Shown one piece after another: positions 34,725 to 42,598 of a stretch of DNA of 64,000 bases (the first letter of the stretch is position 1; every line of letters begins with the position of its first letter). This DNA is from JAWLHJ01 sp039587535 (GTDB lineage: Bacteria; Gemmatimonadota; Gemmatimonadetes; Longimicrobiales; Gaopeijiaceae), in contig JBDHIF010000003.1 of the NCBI GenBank assembly GCA_039587535.1, positions 1 through 64,000 of the forward strand. Reading direction: 5' to 3'. The position numbers and the translations under genes were made by a program. The notes beneath the pieces are model-generated. The model saw nothing but the letters and a program-made list of their open reading frames with translations. It did no database searches and was not told the origin of the DNA.

Positions 34725-35840
34725 TCACCGCCTCGCCGACATGAGCTCATCCATGGCGCGCGAGCAACCCCTGGGCTCCGCGCCACGTACCCGGCCCACC
34801 AAGCGCACGTCGCCGTCCCGCACCGAGCCGATGTCCTCCGTGAGGACGTGACTCACGGAACCCACGTTGGCCAGATCGAAGAACGCCAGCAGCCCCTCCG
34901 CCCCCTCTTCCAGCGGCGCCAGGGTCGTCGGGTCCAGGGCACGCACGCGAAGCCACGGAGGTGGCCGGTGCACGCCCTCCGCCGACCGGCCCTCTGACAA
35001 GACAGGCTCGTACAGCTGTGAGAGAAGTTCCGTCATTCCGTACTCGTTGACGATCCGCCCCCGCGGCACGCCCGTCCGCTCGGAGAGGAGGCCATGGAGC
35101 TCCTCTCGGGAGACCTCCCGGCTTCGTCCCTTGAACCCGCCGGTCTCCATGATCCGACTCCCCGCTGGCAGTAGGCCGAGCCCCGAGTCGGTGCGTTCCA
35201 GCGCATGCAGCAGCGCGAACGCCGTGCCGAGAAGCAGGACGGGTTCCTGGGCCTCGCGTGCCTCCCGCAACGCGCCGGCGAGCGCCTCGGAGTCGAGCAC
35301 GCCCTCCACGTCCACCACCCAGGCTTCCTCGGAAGCCCACTCGGCAGCCGCCGCATCGACCATGAACGACAGCGACGAATCCGGGGCGTCCTCGCGCGAC
35401 GGTACCAGCGATACGAATCGGATCTGTCGAAGGTCGGGCAGGAGATGGGCCCGGAAGCTCGGAAGCAACGAAGCGCGGTAGAGCTCGGGATCGGGGACGT
35501 AGTGCAAGCCGCGTTGCCCCGGACCCCGGGTGGTGCCGCTCGTTCGGAACACCAGCTCCACCTCTTCTTTCGGCCCACACACGAGATCCACCACCTTGAA
35601 AGCGCTCACGGGTACTACTGGAGTACGCGTCCAGGATCCCAGGTCGGTCGGTGTCACGCCGTGGCCCTCACAAAAGGAGCGATAGAGGGCGTTGGTGGCG
35701 AACTGGTGCGCGAACACCCGCCGCGCGAACCCTTCGAAACGATCGTCGGGCCAGGGACGACCCACACCGCGAGCCATGGCAGCGCGGAGAGCCGCGGCCA
35801 GGCTGTCTAACGAATCGGGTTCTTGTGCGTCTGGCACCAT
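34725..35840 (-). CDS. LuxE-family acyl-protein synthetase
   Basis: LuxE activates a fatty acid with ATP to an acyl-adenylate and transfers it to LuxC. The 371-residue protein shows the adenylate-forming signature F-R-T-S-G-T-T-R-G-P. It also has W-T-R-T-P-V-V-P-V-S-A-F-K, the N-E-Y-G-M-T-E-L-L-S motif and T-E-D-I-G-S-V-R near the end. It lies immediately upstream of, and overlaps, the luxC-like reading frame. The pair should make a fatty aldehyde or acyl-enzyme intermediate. The downstream use is unknown. Confidence 0.85.
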   Translation of the reverse strand: MVPDAQEPDSLDSLAAALRAAMARGVGRPWPDDRFEGFARRVFAHQFATNALYRSFCEGHGVTPTDLGSWTRTPVVPVSAFKVVDLVCGPKEEVELVFRTSGTTRGPGQRGLHYVPDPELYRASLLPSFRAHLLPDLRQIRFVSLVPSREDAPDSSLSFMVDAAAAEWASEEAWVVDVEGVLDSEALAGALREAREAQEPVLLLGTAFALLHALERTDSGLGLLPAGSRIMETGGFKGRSREVSREELHGLLSERTGVPRGRIVNEYGMTELLSQLYEPVLSEGRSAEGVHRPPPWLRVRALDPTTLAPLEEGAEGLLAFFDLANVGSVSHVLTEDIGSVRDGDVRLVGRVRGAEPRGCSRAMDELMSARR

Positions 35841-36011
35841 GAGATGCTGCTGCGAAGAGAATCGGGCGTGGGATGGTCACTGAATGCAAGGAGTGGGTAA
35901 ACCATGGACCCCGCCTCGCGCGTGAATGTATAGTTCCCGGCTACCCCCGTCCCGTTCCATGACCTCCACATCACGCCGGCCAACTGGTTTCGCGCGCGGA
36001 GACAAGTCGAG

Positions 36012-38327
36012 ATGTCCTCAGTTTTTCGTGCGACGCTCTTCCTCGCACTTATCAGTATCATCGGACCCACCCGCGACCTGCTGGCTCAAGACGCGGACGG
36101 GGGATCATCCAACGCCCAGGTCAGCCTCATCGCCGCTCCGCTCGGCGAATCTGCCGGCATCGACCTCGACGGGTCCCTATCCGAGGACCCTTGGTCCCGG
36201 GCTCTGCCCATCACCGACTTCACCCAGCAGGAGCCTATCGAGGGGGGCGCCCCGTCGTATCCCACCGAGGTCCGCGTCATGTACGACGAGGACAACCTCT
36301 ACATCGGGGCCATCGTTTACGACGATCCTGACGGGGTCCTAGCCTTCCAGCGCCAGCGCGACGCCTTCCTGTTCACCGACGACCGTTTCATGTGGATCCT
36401 GGACACGTTCCAGGACGGGCGGACCGGCTACTTCTTTGAGATCAACCCGGCCGGCCTCATGGGCGACGGCATCATCACGGGCGGTGGCGGCGGCGGGCGG
36501 GGTCGCGGTGGCTTCGGGGAAGGAGCCAACAGGGCTTGGGATGGGATCTGGGAGGCACGTACGGCCATGCGTCCGGACGGATGGTCCGCGGAGATCCGTA
36601 TTCCCTTCCGCACGCTGAACTTCAACCCCAGCCTCGACAGCTGGGGCGTCAACTTCCAGCGCACCATCCGACGTGATAACGAGGAGATCCTGTGGCGGGG
36701 CTGGCGCCGCAACGAAGGGCTGATGAGCCCCGTGTTCGCCGGGCGGCTGGAGGGGCTCCAGGGCATGTCGCAGGGTATCGGGCTGGAAGCGGTCCCTTCG
36801 GCCATCTCGAGCTGGCGGAACGTGCCGACCGAGGTTGACGCCAACCAGTTCCCGAGGGACGTGAGCCTCGACGTGAACTACAGCGTCACCTCGAGCCTTC
36901 GCGCCTCGGTTAGCATCAACACCGACTTCGCGGAGGTCGAGAGCGATCAGCGGCGGGTCAACCTCACCCGATTCCCGCAGCGCTTCCCGGAACAGCGTGA
37001 CTTCTTCCTCGAGGGATCCGGCGTCTTCTCCTTCGCGCCTCGCAGCAGCCCGCAGCCCTTCTTCTCCCGCCGCATCGGGCTGAACCGGGGGCGGCAGATC
37101 CCCATCGACTACGGTGCACGCCTCACCGGACAGGCCGGCCCGTACGAGTTGGGATTCTACCAGATCGGTACCGCTCGGGAACGGTATCTCGATGGCGGGG
37201 ACTTCGAGGAGATCCCGAGCGAGGACTTCACGGTGGCGAGGGTGAAGCGAAGGATGCTCGAGCAGTCGGCCATCGGCGTCATCTACACTAGACGGGCGAC
37301 GGCGCCGGACAACACGGGCTTCTCGCCAGGTGATCAGCACACCGCGGGGATCGACCTGGACTTCAGCACGCGCCGTTTCCTCGGCGACAAGAACCTGGAG
37401 CTCGAGGCGTTCATTGCCTGGAACACGAATCCCGAGCCGTCCATGGACTACTCCTTCGGCGACCTCTCGTCGAGGGGCTTCCGACTCAACTTCCCGAATC
37501 CGGAGTGGAGCGGACACCTGTCGTACCGGGAGTTCGGCGAGGCCTACGATCCCGCTTTGGGCTTCGTGATTCGGAACAACTTCCGGCGAGTGGAGCCCCG
37601 CATCGGGTACACGCTGCGCCCGGAGGGTATCTCGTGGATCCGGCAGCTCGACTGGTCCGCGCAGTTCAGGAACCTGACGCAGCTCGACACGGGCATCCTG
37701 GAAGAGCGGGAGTGGGAGTTCCAGCCCTTGGGGGTGAATTTCGAGACGGGCGACGGGTTCAACTTCCAGGTCACCCGTACGTACGAGTTCCTGGACAACG
37801 GGTTCAGCATCTTCGACGCCGAGATCCTCCCCGGAGGCTACACGAACTGGAACTACCGCGTCTTCGGTCGCACGGCCGGACAGCGGAAGGTGTCCTTCTT
37901 CGGCGGCCTGGGGTGGGGGGGCTTCTGGGACGGGGAGCAGAGCGGGTTCAACGCACGCGTGACCTTCCGTCCAACCCCGGGAATCAGCATCTCGACCAAC
38001 TTGGACCATAACAAGGTGACTCTTCCGGGCACGGAGTTCACCGCCGATGTCTACGAGCTCGAGGGCCAGTGGAATCCCACCCCGTGGGTGAGCGCCACCT
38101 CTCAGGTGCAGTTCGACAACCAAAGCGAGCAGCTCGGTCTCTTCGCCCGGCTCCGGTGGATCGTCACCCCGGGAAGCGATCTCTTCCTGGTGTACACCCA
38201 GAACTGGCTACACTGCGTGGCGGGAATCGACGAAGACGAGTGCAGCCCCGCGGCCATGGCCAATCGGGACTTCGTGACGCTTTCCCGGGGCGGCTCCGTA
38301 AAGCTGAGCTACACCTACCGGTTCTGA
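36012..38327 (+). CDS. DUF5916 outer-membrane protein with N-terminal CBM9-like domain
   Basis: The product is 771 residues. A signal peptide (residues 1-25, ending L-L-A-Q) is followed by a carbohydrate-binding family 9-like beta-sandwich: D-L-D-G-S-L-S-E-D-P-W, then E-V-R-V-M-Y-D-E-D-N-L-Y-I-G-A. The rest is the DUF5916 region with many amphipathic strands, ending L-S-Y-T-Y-R-F, as expected for an outer-membrane beta-barrel. Examples: F-P-Q-R-F-P-E-Q-R-D-F-F-L-E-G and F-F-S-R-R-I-G-L. The family has no firm function. Glycan or peptide handling is often suggested. The gene stands alone, with a hairpin after it. Confidence 0.88.
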   Translation: MSSVFRATLFLALISIIGPTRDLLAQDADGGSSNAQVSLIAAPLGESAGIDLDGSLSEDPWSRALPITDFTQQEPIEGGAPSYPTEVRVMYDEDNLYIGAIVYDDPDGVLAFQRQRDAFLFTDDRFMWILDTFQDGRTGYFFEINPAGLMGDGIITGGGGGGRGRGGFGEGANRAWDGIWEARTAMRPDGWSAEIRIPFRTLNFNPSLDSWGVNFQRTIRRDNEEILWRGWRRNEGLMSPVFAGRLEGLQGMSQGIGLEAVPSAISSWRNVPTEVDANQFPRDVSLDVNYSVTSSLRASVSINTDFAEVESDQRRVNLTRFPQRFPEQRDFFLEGSGVFSFAPRSSPQPFFSRRIGLNRGRQIPIDYGARLTGQAGPYELGFYQIGTARERYLDGGDFEEIPSEDFTVARVKRRMLEQSAIGVIYTRRATAPDNTGFSPGDQHTAGIDLDFSTRRFLGDKNLELEAFIAWNTNPEPSMDYSFGDLSSRGFRLNFPNPEWSGHLSYREFGEAYDPALGFVIRNNFRRVEPRIGYTLRPEGISWIRQLDWSAQFRNLTQLDTGILEEREWEFQPLGVNFETGDGFNFQVTRTYEFLDNGFSIFDAEILPGGYTNWNYRVFGRTAGQRKVSFFGGLGWGGFWDGEQSGFNARVTFRPTPGISISTNLDHNKVTLPGTEFTADVYELEGQWNPTPWVSATSQVQFDNQSEQLGLFARLRWIVTPGSDLFLVYTQNWLHCVAGIDEDECSPAAMANRDFVTLSRGGSVKLSYTYRF

Positions 38328-38332
38328 CGACC

Positions 38333-38370
38333 GCGTGGCGTCGAGCTCCGGTCGACGGCTCGGGCCACGC
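38333..38370 (+). terminator. Hairpin after the DUF5916 gene
   Basis: GCGTGGC and GCCACGC enclose a second nested stem (CGTCGA/TCGACG). It starts six bases after the stop codon. There is no T-run, so it may be a weak terminator or an mRNA-stabilising structure. Confidence 0.45.
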
Positions 38371-38407
38371 CCGCCGCCCTCAGAGCGTGGAGCACCGACG
38401 CCCCGGC

Positions 38408-38665
38408 TCACCCTCTCCGTATCCGTCCCGGCTCCAGTCCCCCGGTGTGGAGGATCTTCTCGCGAAGGCGATCCCCCTCCTCCGCGGTGAACTCCACGAG
38501 CGCCCTCAGCTGGGCGGACAGCTCGTCATACCGCTCCGACGGGAAGTCGTCTCCCTCGGCGTGGCGGAGCGCGCCCGACAACGAATCCAGCTCCCGCTCG
38601 GCCTTTTCGACCGCTCGACGGAGTCGGTTCAGCGCCTTTCTCGCTTCGGATTCTGCGGTGGTCAT
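38408..38665 (-). CDS. Small coiled-coil hypothetical protein
   Basis: This 85-residue protein is almost entirely charged helix with heptad-like leucine spacing (A-L-N-R-L-R-R-A-V-E-K-A-E-R-E-L). A coiled coil is likely. There is no signal peptide. It is divergent from the YpdA-type reductase gene. I do not recognise the family. Confidence 0.55.
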   Translation of the reverse strand: MTTAESEARKALNRLRRAVEKAERELDSLSGALRHAEGDDFPSERYDELSAQLRALVEFTAEEGDRLREKILHTGGLEPGRIRRG

Positions 38666-38739
38666 GTGAGCAGTCTGCCCTGCTTGGCGGGCGAGGGCAA
38701 TGAAGGAACAGTCCGCACGTATGGGGTTACGCGTCGGCC

Positions 38740-39729
38740 ATGTCGAATCGATTCGATCTCATCGTCGTAGGCGCCGGGCCATGTGGCATCGCCGTAGGTG
38801 CCGCGTCGAAAGCGGAAGGCCTGTCGACGGTCTTGTTCGACAAGGGCTGCGTGGCGAACTCGCTCATCGACTATCCCTACTACATGACCTTCTTCAGCAC
38901 CGCCGTAATGCTGGAAGTCGGTGGTGTGCCCTTCACGATTCCGGACCCGAAGCCCACGCGCCGCGAGGCGCTGGCCTACTACCGCCGCGTGGTTGAGCAC
39001 TGGGGCATGCACGTTCGGCAGTACCACACCGTGGAGGAGATCTCCGGCGAGGAGGGTGCGTACCGGGTCCGCACACGCGACCGCGGAGGGACCGAGGAAG
39101 TCTGGGAAGCCGACGCGGTGGTGGTCGCCACCGGCGGCTTCCACCAACCCAACCTGCTGGGCGTGCCCGGAGAAGATCTGGAGAAGGTTCGACACTACTA
39201 CCACGAGCCGTATCCGTACTACGACCAGGACGTGCTGGTCGTGGGTGCCGGCAACTCAGCCGTGGAGTCCGCCCTCGAGATGTACCGGAACGGGGCACGG
39301 GTCTCCCTCGTCCATTTCCTCCACGAGATCGACTCCGGGGTGAAGCCCTGGGTGGTCCCGGACATCACCAACCGATTGAAGCGCGGTGAGATCACGGCCT
39401 ACTGGAGCCATCGTGTGGCTCAGATCCGCCAACGCGAGGTCGTGCTGCGGGATGAGGGAACGGGCGAGGAGCGCACGATCTCAAACGATTTCGTGATCGC
39501 CATGACAGGATGGCGAGCCGATCCGACACCGCTCCGCCGGCTGGGCGTGGCCGTGGCGGAGGACACGGGAATCCCGTCGCACGACCCGAGCACCATGGAA
39601 ACCAACGTTCCCGGGCTCTACATCGCCGGCGTGATCGCGGCGGGCAACGACGCCAACAAGATCTTCATCGAGAACGGCCGGGAGCACGGCGCCCTCATCG
39701 TGGCGGATCGATTGAGCCGCATGGGCTGA
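38740..39729 (+). CDS. ypdA: YpdA-family putative bacillithiol disulfide reductase
   Basis: This is a flavin-dependent reductase of the thioredoxin-reductase-like superfamily. In bacilli, YpdA regenerates bacillithiol from its disulfide using NADPH. The 329-residue protein has an FAD-binding G-A-G-P-C-G-I-A at residues 12-19, an NADPH-binding G-A-G-N-S-A-V-E-S in the middle, and T-N-V-P-G-L-Y-I-A-G-V near the C-terminus. It lacks a CxxC motif, as expected for YpdA. Its presence suggests the cell uses bacillithiol, but no bshA, bshB or bshC gene is visible here. The start at 38740 matches the family; the ribosome binding site is weak. Confidence 0.88.
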   Translation: MSNRFDLIVVGAGPCGIAVGAASKAEGLSTVLFDKGCVANSLIDYPYYMTFFSTAVMLEVGGVPFTIPDPKPTRREALAYYRRVVEHWGMHVRQYHTVEEISGEEGAYRVRTRDRGGTEEVWEADAVVVATGGFHQPNLLGVPGEDLEKVRHYYHEPYPYYDQDVLVVGAGNSAVESALEMYRNGARVSLVHFLHEIDSGVKPWVVPDITNRLKRGEITAYWSHRVAQIRQREVVLRDEGTGEERTISNDFVIAMTGWRADPTPLRRLGVAVAEDTGIPSHDPSTMETNVPGLYIAGVIAAGNDANKIFIENGREHGALIVADRLSRMG

Positions 39730-39775
39730 CCCGGCGCGCCCCCACTCGAGTCCGCCGGAAGTCGCTGCAGTCCCG

Positions 39776-41206
39776 CTACTCGTCCCAGCGCACCGACCGC
39801 GGGAAGCGGTTGTTCACGATGTTGGCGAATGAAGAGCCCCACCGGTAGCTGAGCCCCAACGAGGCATCATACTCATAGCTCGAGGGGAGGCTCTGCCTTC
39901 CGAGCAGGATGTCCTCGTCGGAGATGTCCGCGGCAGGCGTATAGAAGTTGTCGTTCACCCGCGAGGCGCCCGCGGAGAAGTTGAGCTCGAGGCCGCGGAG
40001 GATCCGGTAGCTCACGTCACCGCTGATTCCGAAGCTGTAGTACTCGCCGCCGCTGTGGAGGTACTGGTTGGCGTCGATGCCCAAACCGGCGTTGCCCCAC
40101 TCTTCCCGGGCCCGGTACTGGACCCCGACGCGGTGTACCGGCCGCGTCTCCTTTTCGAGACCCAGCACGGTCTCTTCGATGTAGCTGGAATGCTCTACAC
40201 CGAGCGAATAGTGGGCGATGAACTGGCGGCGTGTCGCTTCGGAGTACGGATAGAGGTTGTACTCGACGGCCGGACTCACACGAATGCGAGCGTGCTGATT
40301 GTCCCGAACGGAGTTGCGCAGGTCCGAGTCGACGCCGATGCCCATGTGCGCGCCGACACTACGCACGGCGAGGGCCGTCACCCTCCAATCGTTCCGGTCG
40401 TCGCGAACCTCCCGTCCGTCGGACAGCTCCCTGCTTTCCCTCCGGATGCTGATCCAGTTGGAGAGATTGAGCTTCCACGCGTCCGTCACCCGATCGGCGT
40501 TGAACTGCGGGTTGAGACGCGTGGACGAGCGCGTCTCGCGGACGTCCAGGTTCCCCGAGGCCGCCACGCGAAAGGTCCAGGAGTTCCACGGATCGTAGAA
40601 GGCGTCCGGATCGGCTTGCGCTTCGGCATCTACCAGAGCGGCATCTCCGGCGAAGCGCACGTCGAGTTGCGGGCCGAGCCCGACCCGGACCGCGTATCGA
40701 AGCAGCCCGAGCCTAAGGGTGCGCGCCAATCCGTCCATCGTCTCCGCCTGGACGTCCTGACCGCTGGACATGAAGACGAGGCGGTCGTCCATGCCTTCGA
40801 AGCGTCCCCGTCCAACGAAATCCAGGGAGTACTGGCGATTTCCCCCACTCATCCCCTGGCTCGTGAAGATGACGTGCACGTCGCTGTCCGCACGATCCCG
40901 AGCCCAGTTCACGAACGTGATCTCGGCACGGAACTGCGACCGATTGCAGTTGGGGCCGGACTGGCAGTCGAGAAAGACGGCCGGTCGGGCCTCACCGCCG
41001 GGATCGAGGCCTTCGGGAGCCTGAGCCGCGGCCGGGCTCATGATGGCCGCGGCAACGAGAAGCGGCGCGACCCACGCTCCGATTGTCCTGGTGACGATGC
41101 CGGGCCCTCCAGTCGGCTCGGATGTGGGCGGCAACGATCTCAGAGCGACAGCTGGCAAAGATCCGTTCCTGGGCTTGCTTGGCTGGGAATTCTGGCAGCG
41201 GGTCAC
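39776..41206 (-). CDS. Outer-membrane beta-barrel protein of unknown function
   Basis: A signal peptide around W-V-A-P-L-L-V-A-A-A-I-M-S-P-A-A-A-Q-A precedes about 400 residues dominated by amphipathic strands with aromatic girdles, for example L-G-L-S-Y-R-W and the ending R-F-P-R-S-V-R-W-D-E. It resembles DUF481-like barrels in style, but I cannot place it. Two cysteines (L-D-C-Q-S-G-P-N-C-N) follow the signal peptide. The start is uncertain. GTG at 41206 gives an unusually long 40-residue lead before the signal helix; TTG codons 16 and 24 codons later are alternatives, the first with AGGA at good distance. Confidence 0.65.
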   Translation of the reverse strand: MTRCQNSQPSKPRNGSLPAVALRSLPPTSEPTGGPGIVTRTIGAWVAPLLVAAAIMSPAAAQAPEGLDPGGEARPAVFLDCQSGPNCNRSQFRAEITFVNWARDRADSDVHVIFTSQGMSGGNRQYSLDFVGRGRFEGMDDRLVFMSSGQDVQAETMDGLARTLRLGLLRYAVRVGLGPQLDVRFAGDAALVDAEAQADPDAFYDPWNSWTFRVAASGNLDVRETRSSTRLNPQFNADRVTDAWKLNLSNWISIRRESRELSDGREVRDDRNDWRVTALAVRSVGAHMGIGVDSDLRNSVRDNQHARIRVSPAVEYNLYPYSEATRRQFIAHYSLGVEHSSYIEETVLGLEKETRPVHRVGVQYRAREEWGNAGLGIDANQYLHSGGEYYSFGISGDVSYRILRGLELNFSAGASRVNDNFYTPAADISDEDILLGRQSLPSSYEYDASLGLSYRWGSSFANIVNNRFPRSVRWDE

Positions 41207-41338
41207 TGGAAGGATCGGCTACCGGATCCACCAAGCTACGAAGAATGCGGGCCCAATTGGATGCCGCATCCCGTCATCGCATCCTTGAACGGACCGCGAG
41301 GTCGGCTCGTTGGGCCCAGCGCCTGAGTAACCGGAAGG

Positions 41339-41746
41339 CTATCTGCGGACGCGATCGGCGGCTGTGATCTCGAGGCGGGTGACCTGCGCGAGGTTGAGCC
41401 GAGCCCTCTTCCGGTACCGAACCGTGCCGCCCGTGAGCCCCTGATCGGCCACCGCGAACGCCTCGATGCGATCCTGCCGGCACGACACCGCGACCTCAAG
41501 GCTGTGACCGGACGGGATCATACCTACCGAAGACTCCACACCCAGTGACACGTACCCCGCCTCGATGAGATCTCCGGTGTCGTTGGTAAAGACGACGGGA
41601 CAAACCGACGAGCGATCAGCCGCTTTGCGCTTGAGATCGAAGGATCCATCGTGGGCTGGCCAGGGCCCGGCCGCAGCGGCGCAGGCGCTCAGGGACACGG
41701 CCACGCAGAAGACTGCGACGGCTCGAATCGAAAGGGTGGTACGCAT
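41339..41746 (-). CDS. Small lipoprotein, unknown function
   Basis: This 135-residue lipoprotein has a signal ending S-L-S-A-C (lipid Cys near residue 22). The mature part is beta-rich with V-C-P-V-V-F-T-N-D-T-G and S-C-R-Q-D-R-I-E. Two mature cysteines could form a disulfide. The ATG at 41746 is fixed by AAGGAGGAT about 7 bases upstream. It is divergent from the selenoprotein gene, and both share a region carrying a perfect inverted repeat. No family recognised. Confidence 0.7.
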   Translation of the reverse strand: MRTTLSIRAVAVFCVAVSLSACAAAAGPWPAHDGSFDLKRKAADRSSVCPVVFTNDTGDLIEAGYVSLGVESSVGMIPSGHSLEVAVSCRQDRIEAFAVADQGLTGGTVRYRKRARLNLAQVTRLEITAADRVRR

Positions 41747-41816
41747 GTGAATCCTCCTTCGGCGTTCCTTTGACACTACACACGTTTCCCCTCCGACGCT
41801 CCCTATTCGACAAAAT

Positions 41817-41834
41817 CGTTACAGTCATGTAACG
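41817..41834. promoter_or_regulatory. Perfect inverted repeat, candidate operator
   Basis: CGTTACA, four bases, TGTAACG: a perfect 7-bp dyad in the 185-base region between the divergent lipoprotein and selenoprotein genes. It starts 71 bases upstream of the lipoprotein ATG and ends 98 bases upstream of the selenoprotein ATG. It looks like a binding site for a dimeric regulator. Which regulator is unknown. Confidence 0.5.
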
Positions 41835-41931
41835 ACGGCTTTCCCGGGCGGACCAGGGAACCACCACACCCGGTCCGGGGGTTACCTCCCTGGATCCGGA
41901 TACGAGGACCCCTCCCGACCCTTGGATACCC

Positions 41932-42558
41932 ATGCGTACGAGATCCCTACTGACGCTCGCAGTCGCCAGCGTCTTCGCCACCGCCTGCAGCCCGGACGAG
42001 CAGAGCCGGACGAGCCAACTGGGCCCGCTGGACGCCGCGGCGCTCTCACCCGCGGATCTCGACCGTGTGGCCGTCGGCGACACCGCACCCGATTTTCGCC
42101 TGGCGGCCCTCGGAGCCGATCCGGTGCGTCTATCGGATCTTCGCCAGAGCCAGGACGTGGTCCTGGTCTTCTATCGAGGCCACTGGTGACCCTATTGCGC
42201 GCAGCAGCTCGGGGAGCTGCGAGACCTGCTCACGGAAGAGCAGAACCAGACCACGTCCATCGTGGCCGTCGCCTCCGACGGCTTGGAGGATCTGCAACGC
42301 ATGGTGGACCGGGTCCGGGAGGAGACCGATGGGCGCCCCATCGAATACACCCTCGTGTCAGATCCGGGAGCGGCCGTCATCGGCCGGTACGGCCTATTGA
42401 ACGAGGACGCGGCACCAGACAGGCTCATCCCGCACCCCACGACCTACGTCATCGACAGGTCCGGCGTGGTTCGCTGGAAGATGACGGAAGTGAACTACCG
42501 GATCCGTCCGGAGAACGAGGACATTCGAGCGGCAATCGACGAGCTGCGAGGGCGCTGA
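41932..42558 (+). CDS. Selenocysteine-containing peroxiredoxin-like (AhpC/TSA) lipoprotein
   Basis: This AhpC/TSA-fold protein of 208 residues is interrupted only by an in-frame TGA at codon 86 (42187-42189). Around it the sequence reads F-Y-R-G-H-W-U-P-Y-C-A-Q-Q-L, where relatives have F-Y-R-G-x-W-C-P-Y-C. So TGA replaces the first, peroxidatic-position Cys and leaves a U-x-x-C redox pair. Both flanks are well-conserved redoxin sequence: V-G-D-T-A-P-D-F-R-L before, and V-A-S-D-G, L-V-S-D-P-G, T-Y-V-I-D-R-S-G after. A lipoprotein signal (A-T-A-C) places it in the envelope. A stem-loop follows the TGA. A selenocysteine-type selD lies 2.1 kb downstream. A nonsense-mutated pseudogene is the alternative, but less likely given selD. 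Confidence 0.87.
42187..42220 (+). promoter_or_regulatory. UGA selenocysteine codon and SECIS-like stem-loop (peroxiredoxin gene)
   Basis: The TGA (42187-42189) is followed 14 bases later by a perfect 7-bp stem, GCAGCTC (42204-42210) with GAGCTGC (42214-42220), and a GGG loop. The UGA-to-loop distance of about 21 bases is within the range known for bacterial SECIS elements read by SelB. The loop has G but not the common GU, so the fit is good in position and imperfect in loop sequence. Confidence 0.68.
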
Positions 42559-42567
42559 AGGACGGGG

Positions 42568-42594
42568 GCGGGCCGGCCTGCGTGGCCGGCCCGC
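42568..42594. terminator. Bidirectional terminator-like hairpin
   Basis: A perfect 11-bp stem, GCGGGCCGGCC with GGCCGGCCCGC, encloses a 5-base loop TGCGT. It lies between the convergent selenoprotein and ygfZ-like genes. No T-run follows on either strand. Confidence 0.72.
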
Positions 42595-42598
42595 AGCG

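Noticed and set aside
33253..35840. Bioluminescence (lux) operon
   Set aside because: Only LuxC- and LuxE-type genes are present. No luciferase subunits or LuxD are in the window.
36339..38123. 594-codon open frame antisense to the DUF5916 gene
   Set aside because: It lies wholly opposite a well-supported outer-membrane protein gene and has biased, low-complexity composition. It is a GC-rich shadow frame.
41932..42189. Peroxiredoxin as an inactivated pseudogene cut by a nonsense codon
   Set aside because: The frame is intact on both sides with no other lesion. The TGA sits exactly at the redox Cys, a stem-loop follows, and selD in the same locus has the same pattern. Selenocysteine explains the data better, though genome-wide confirmation is needed.
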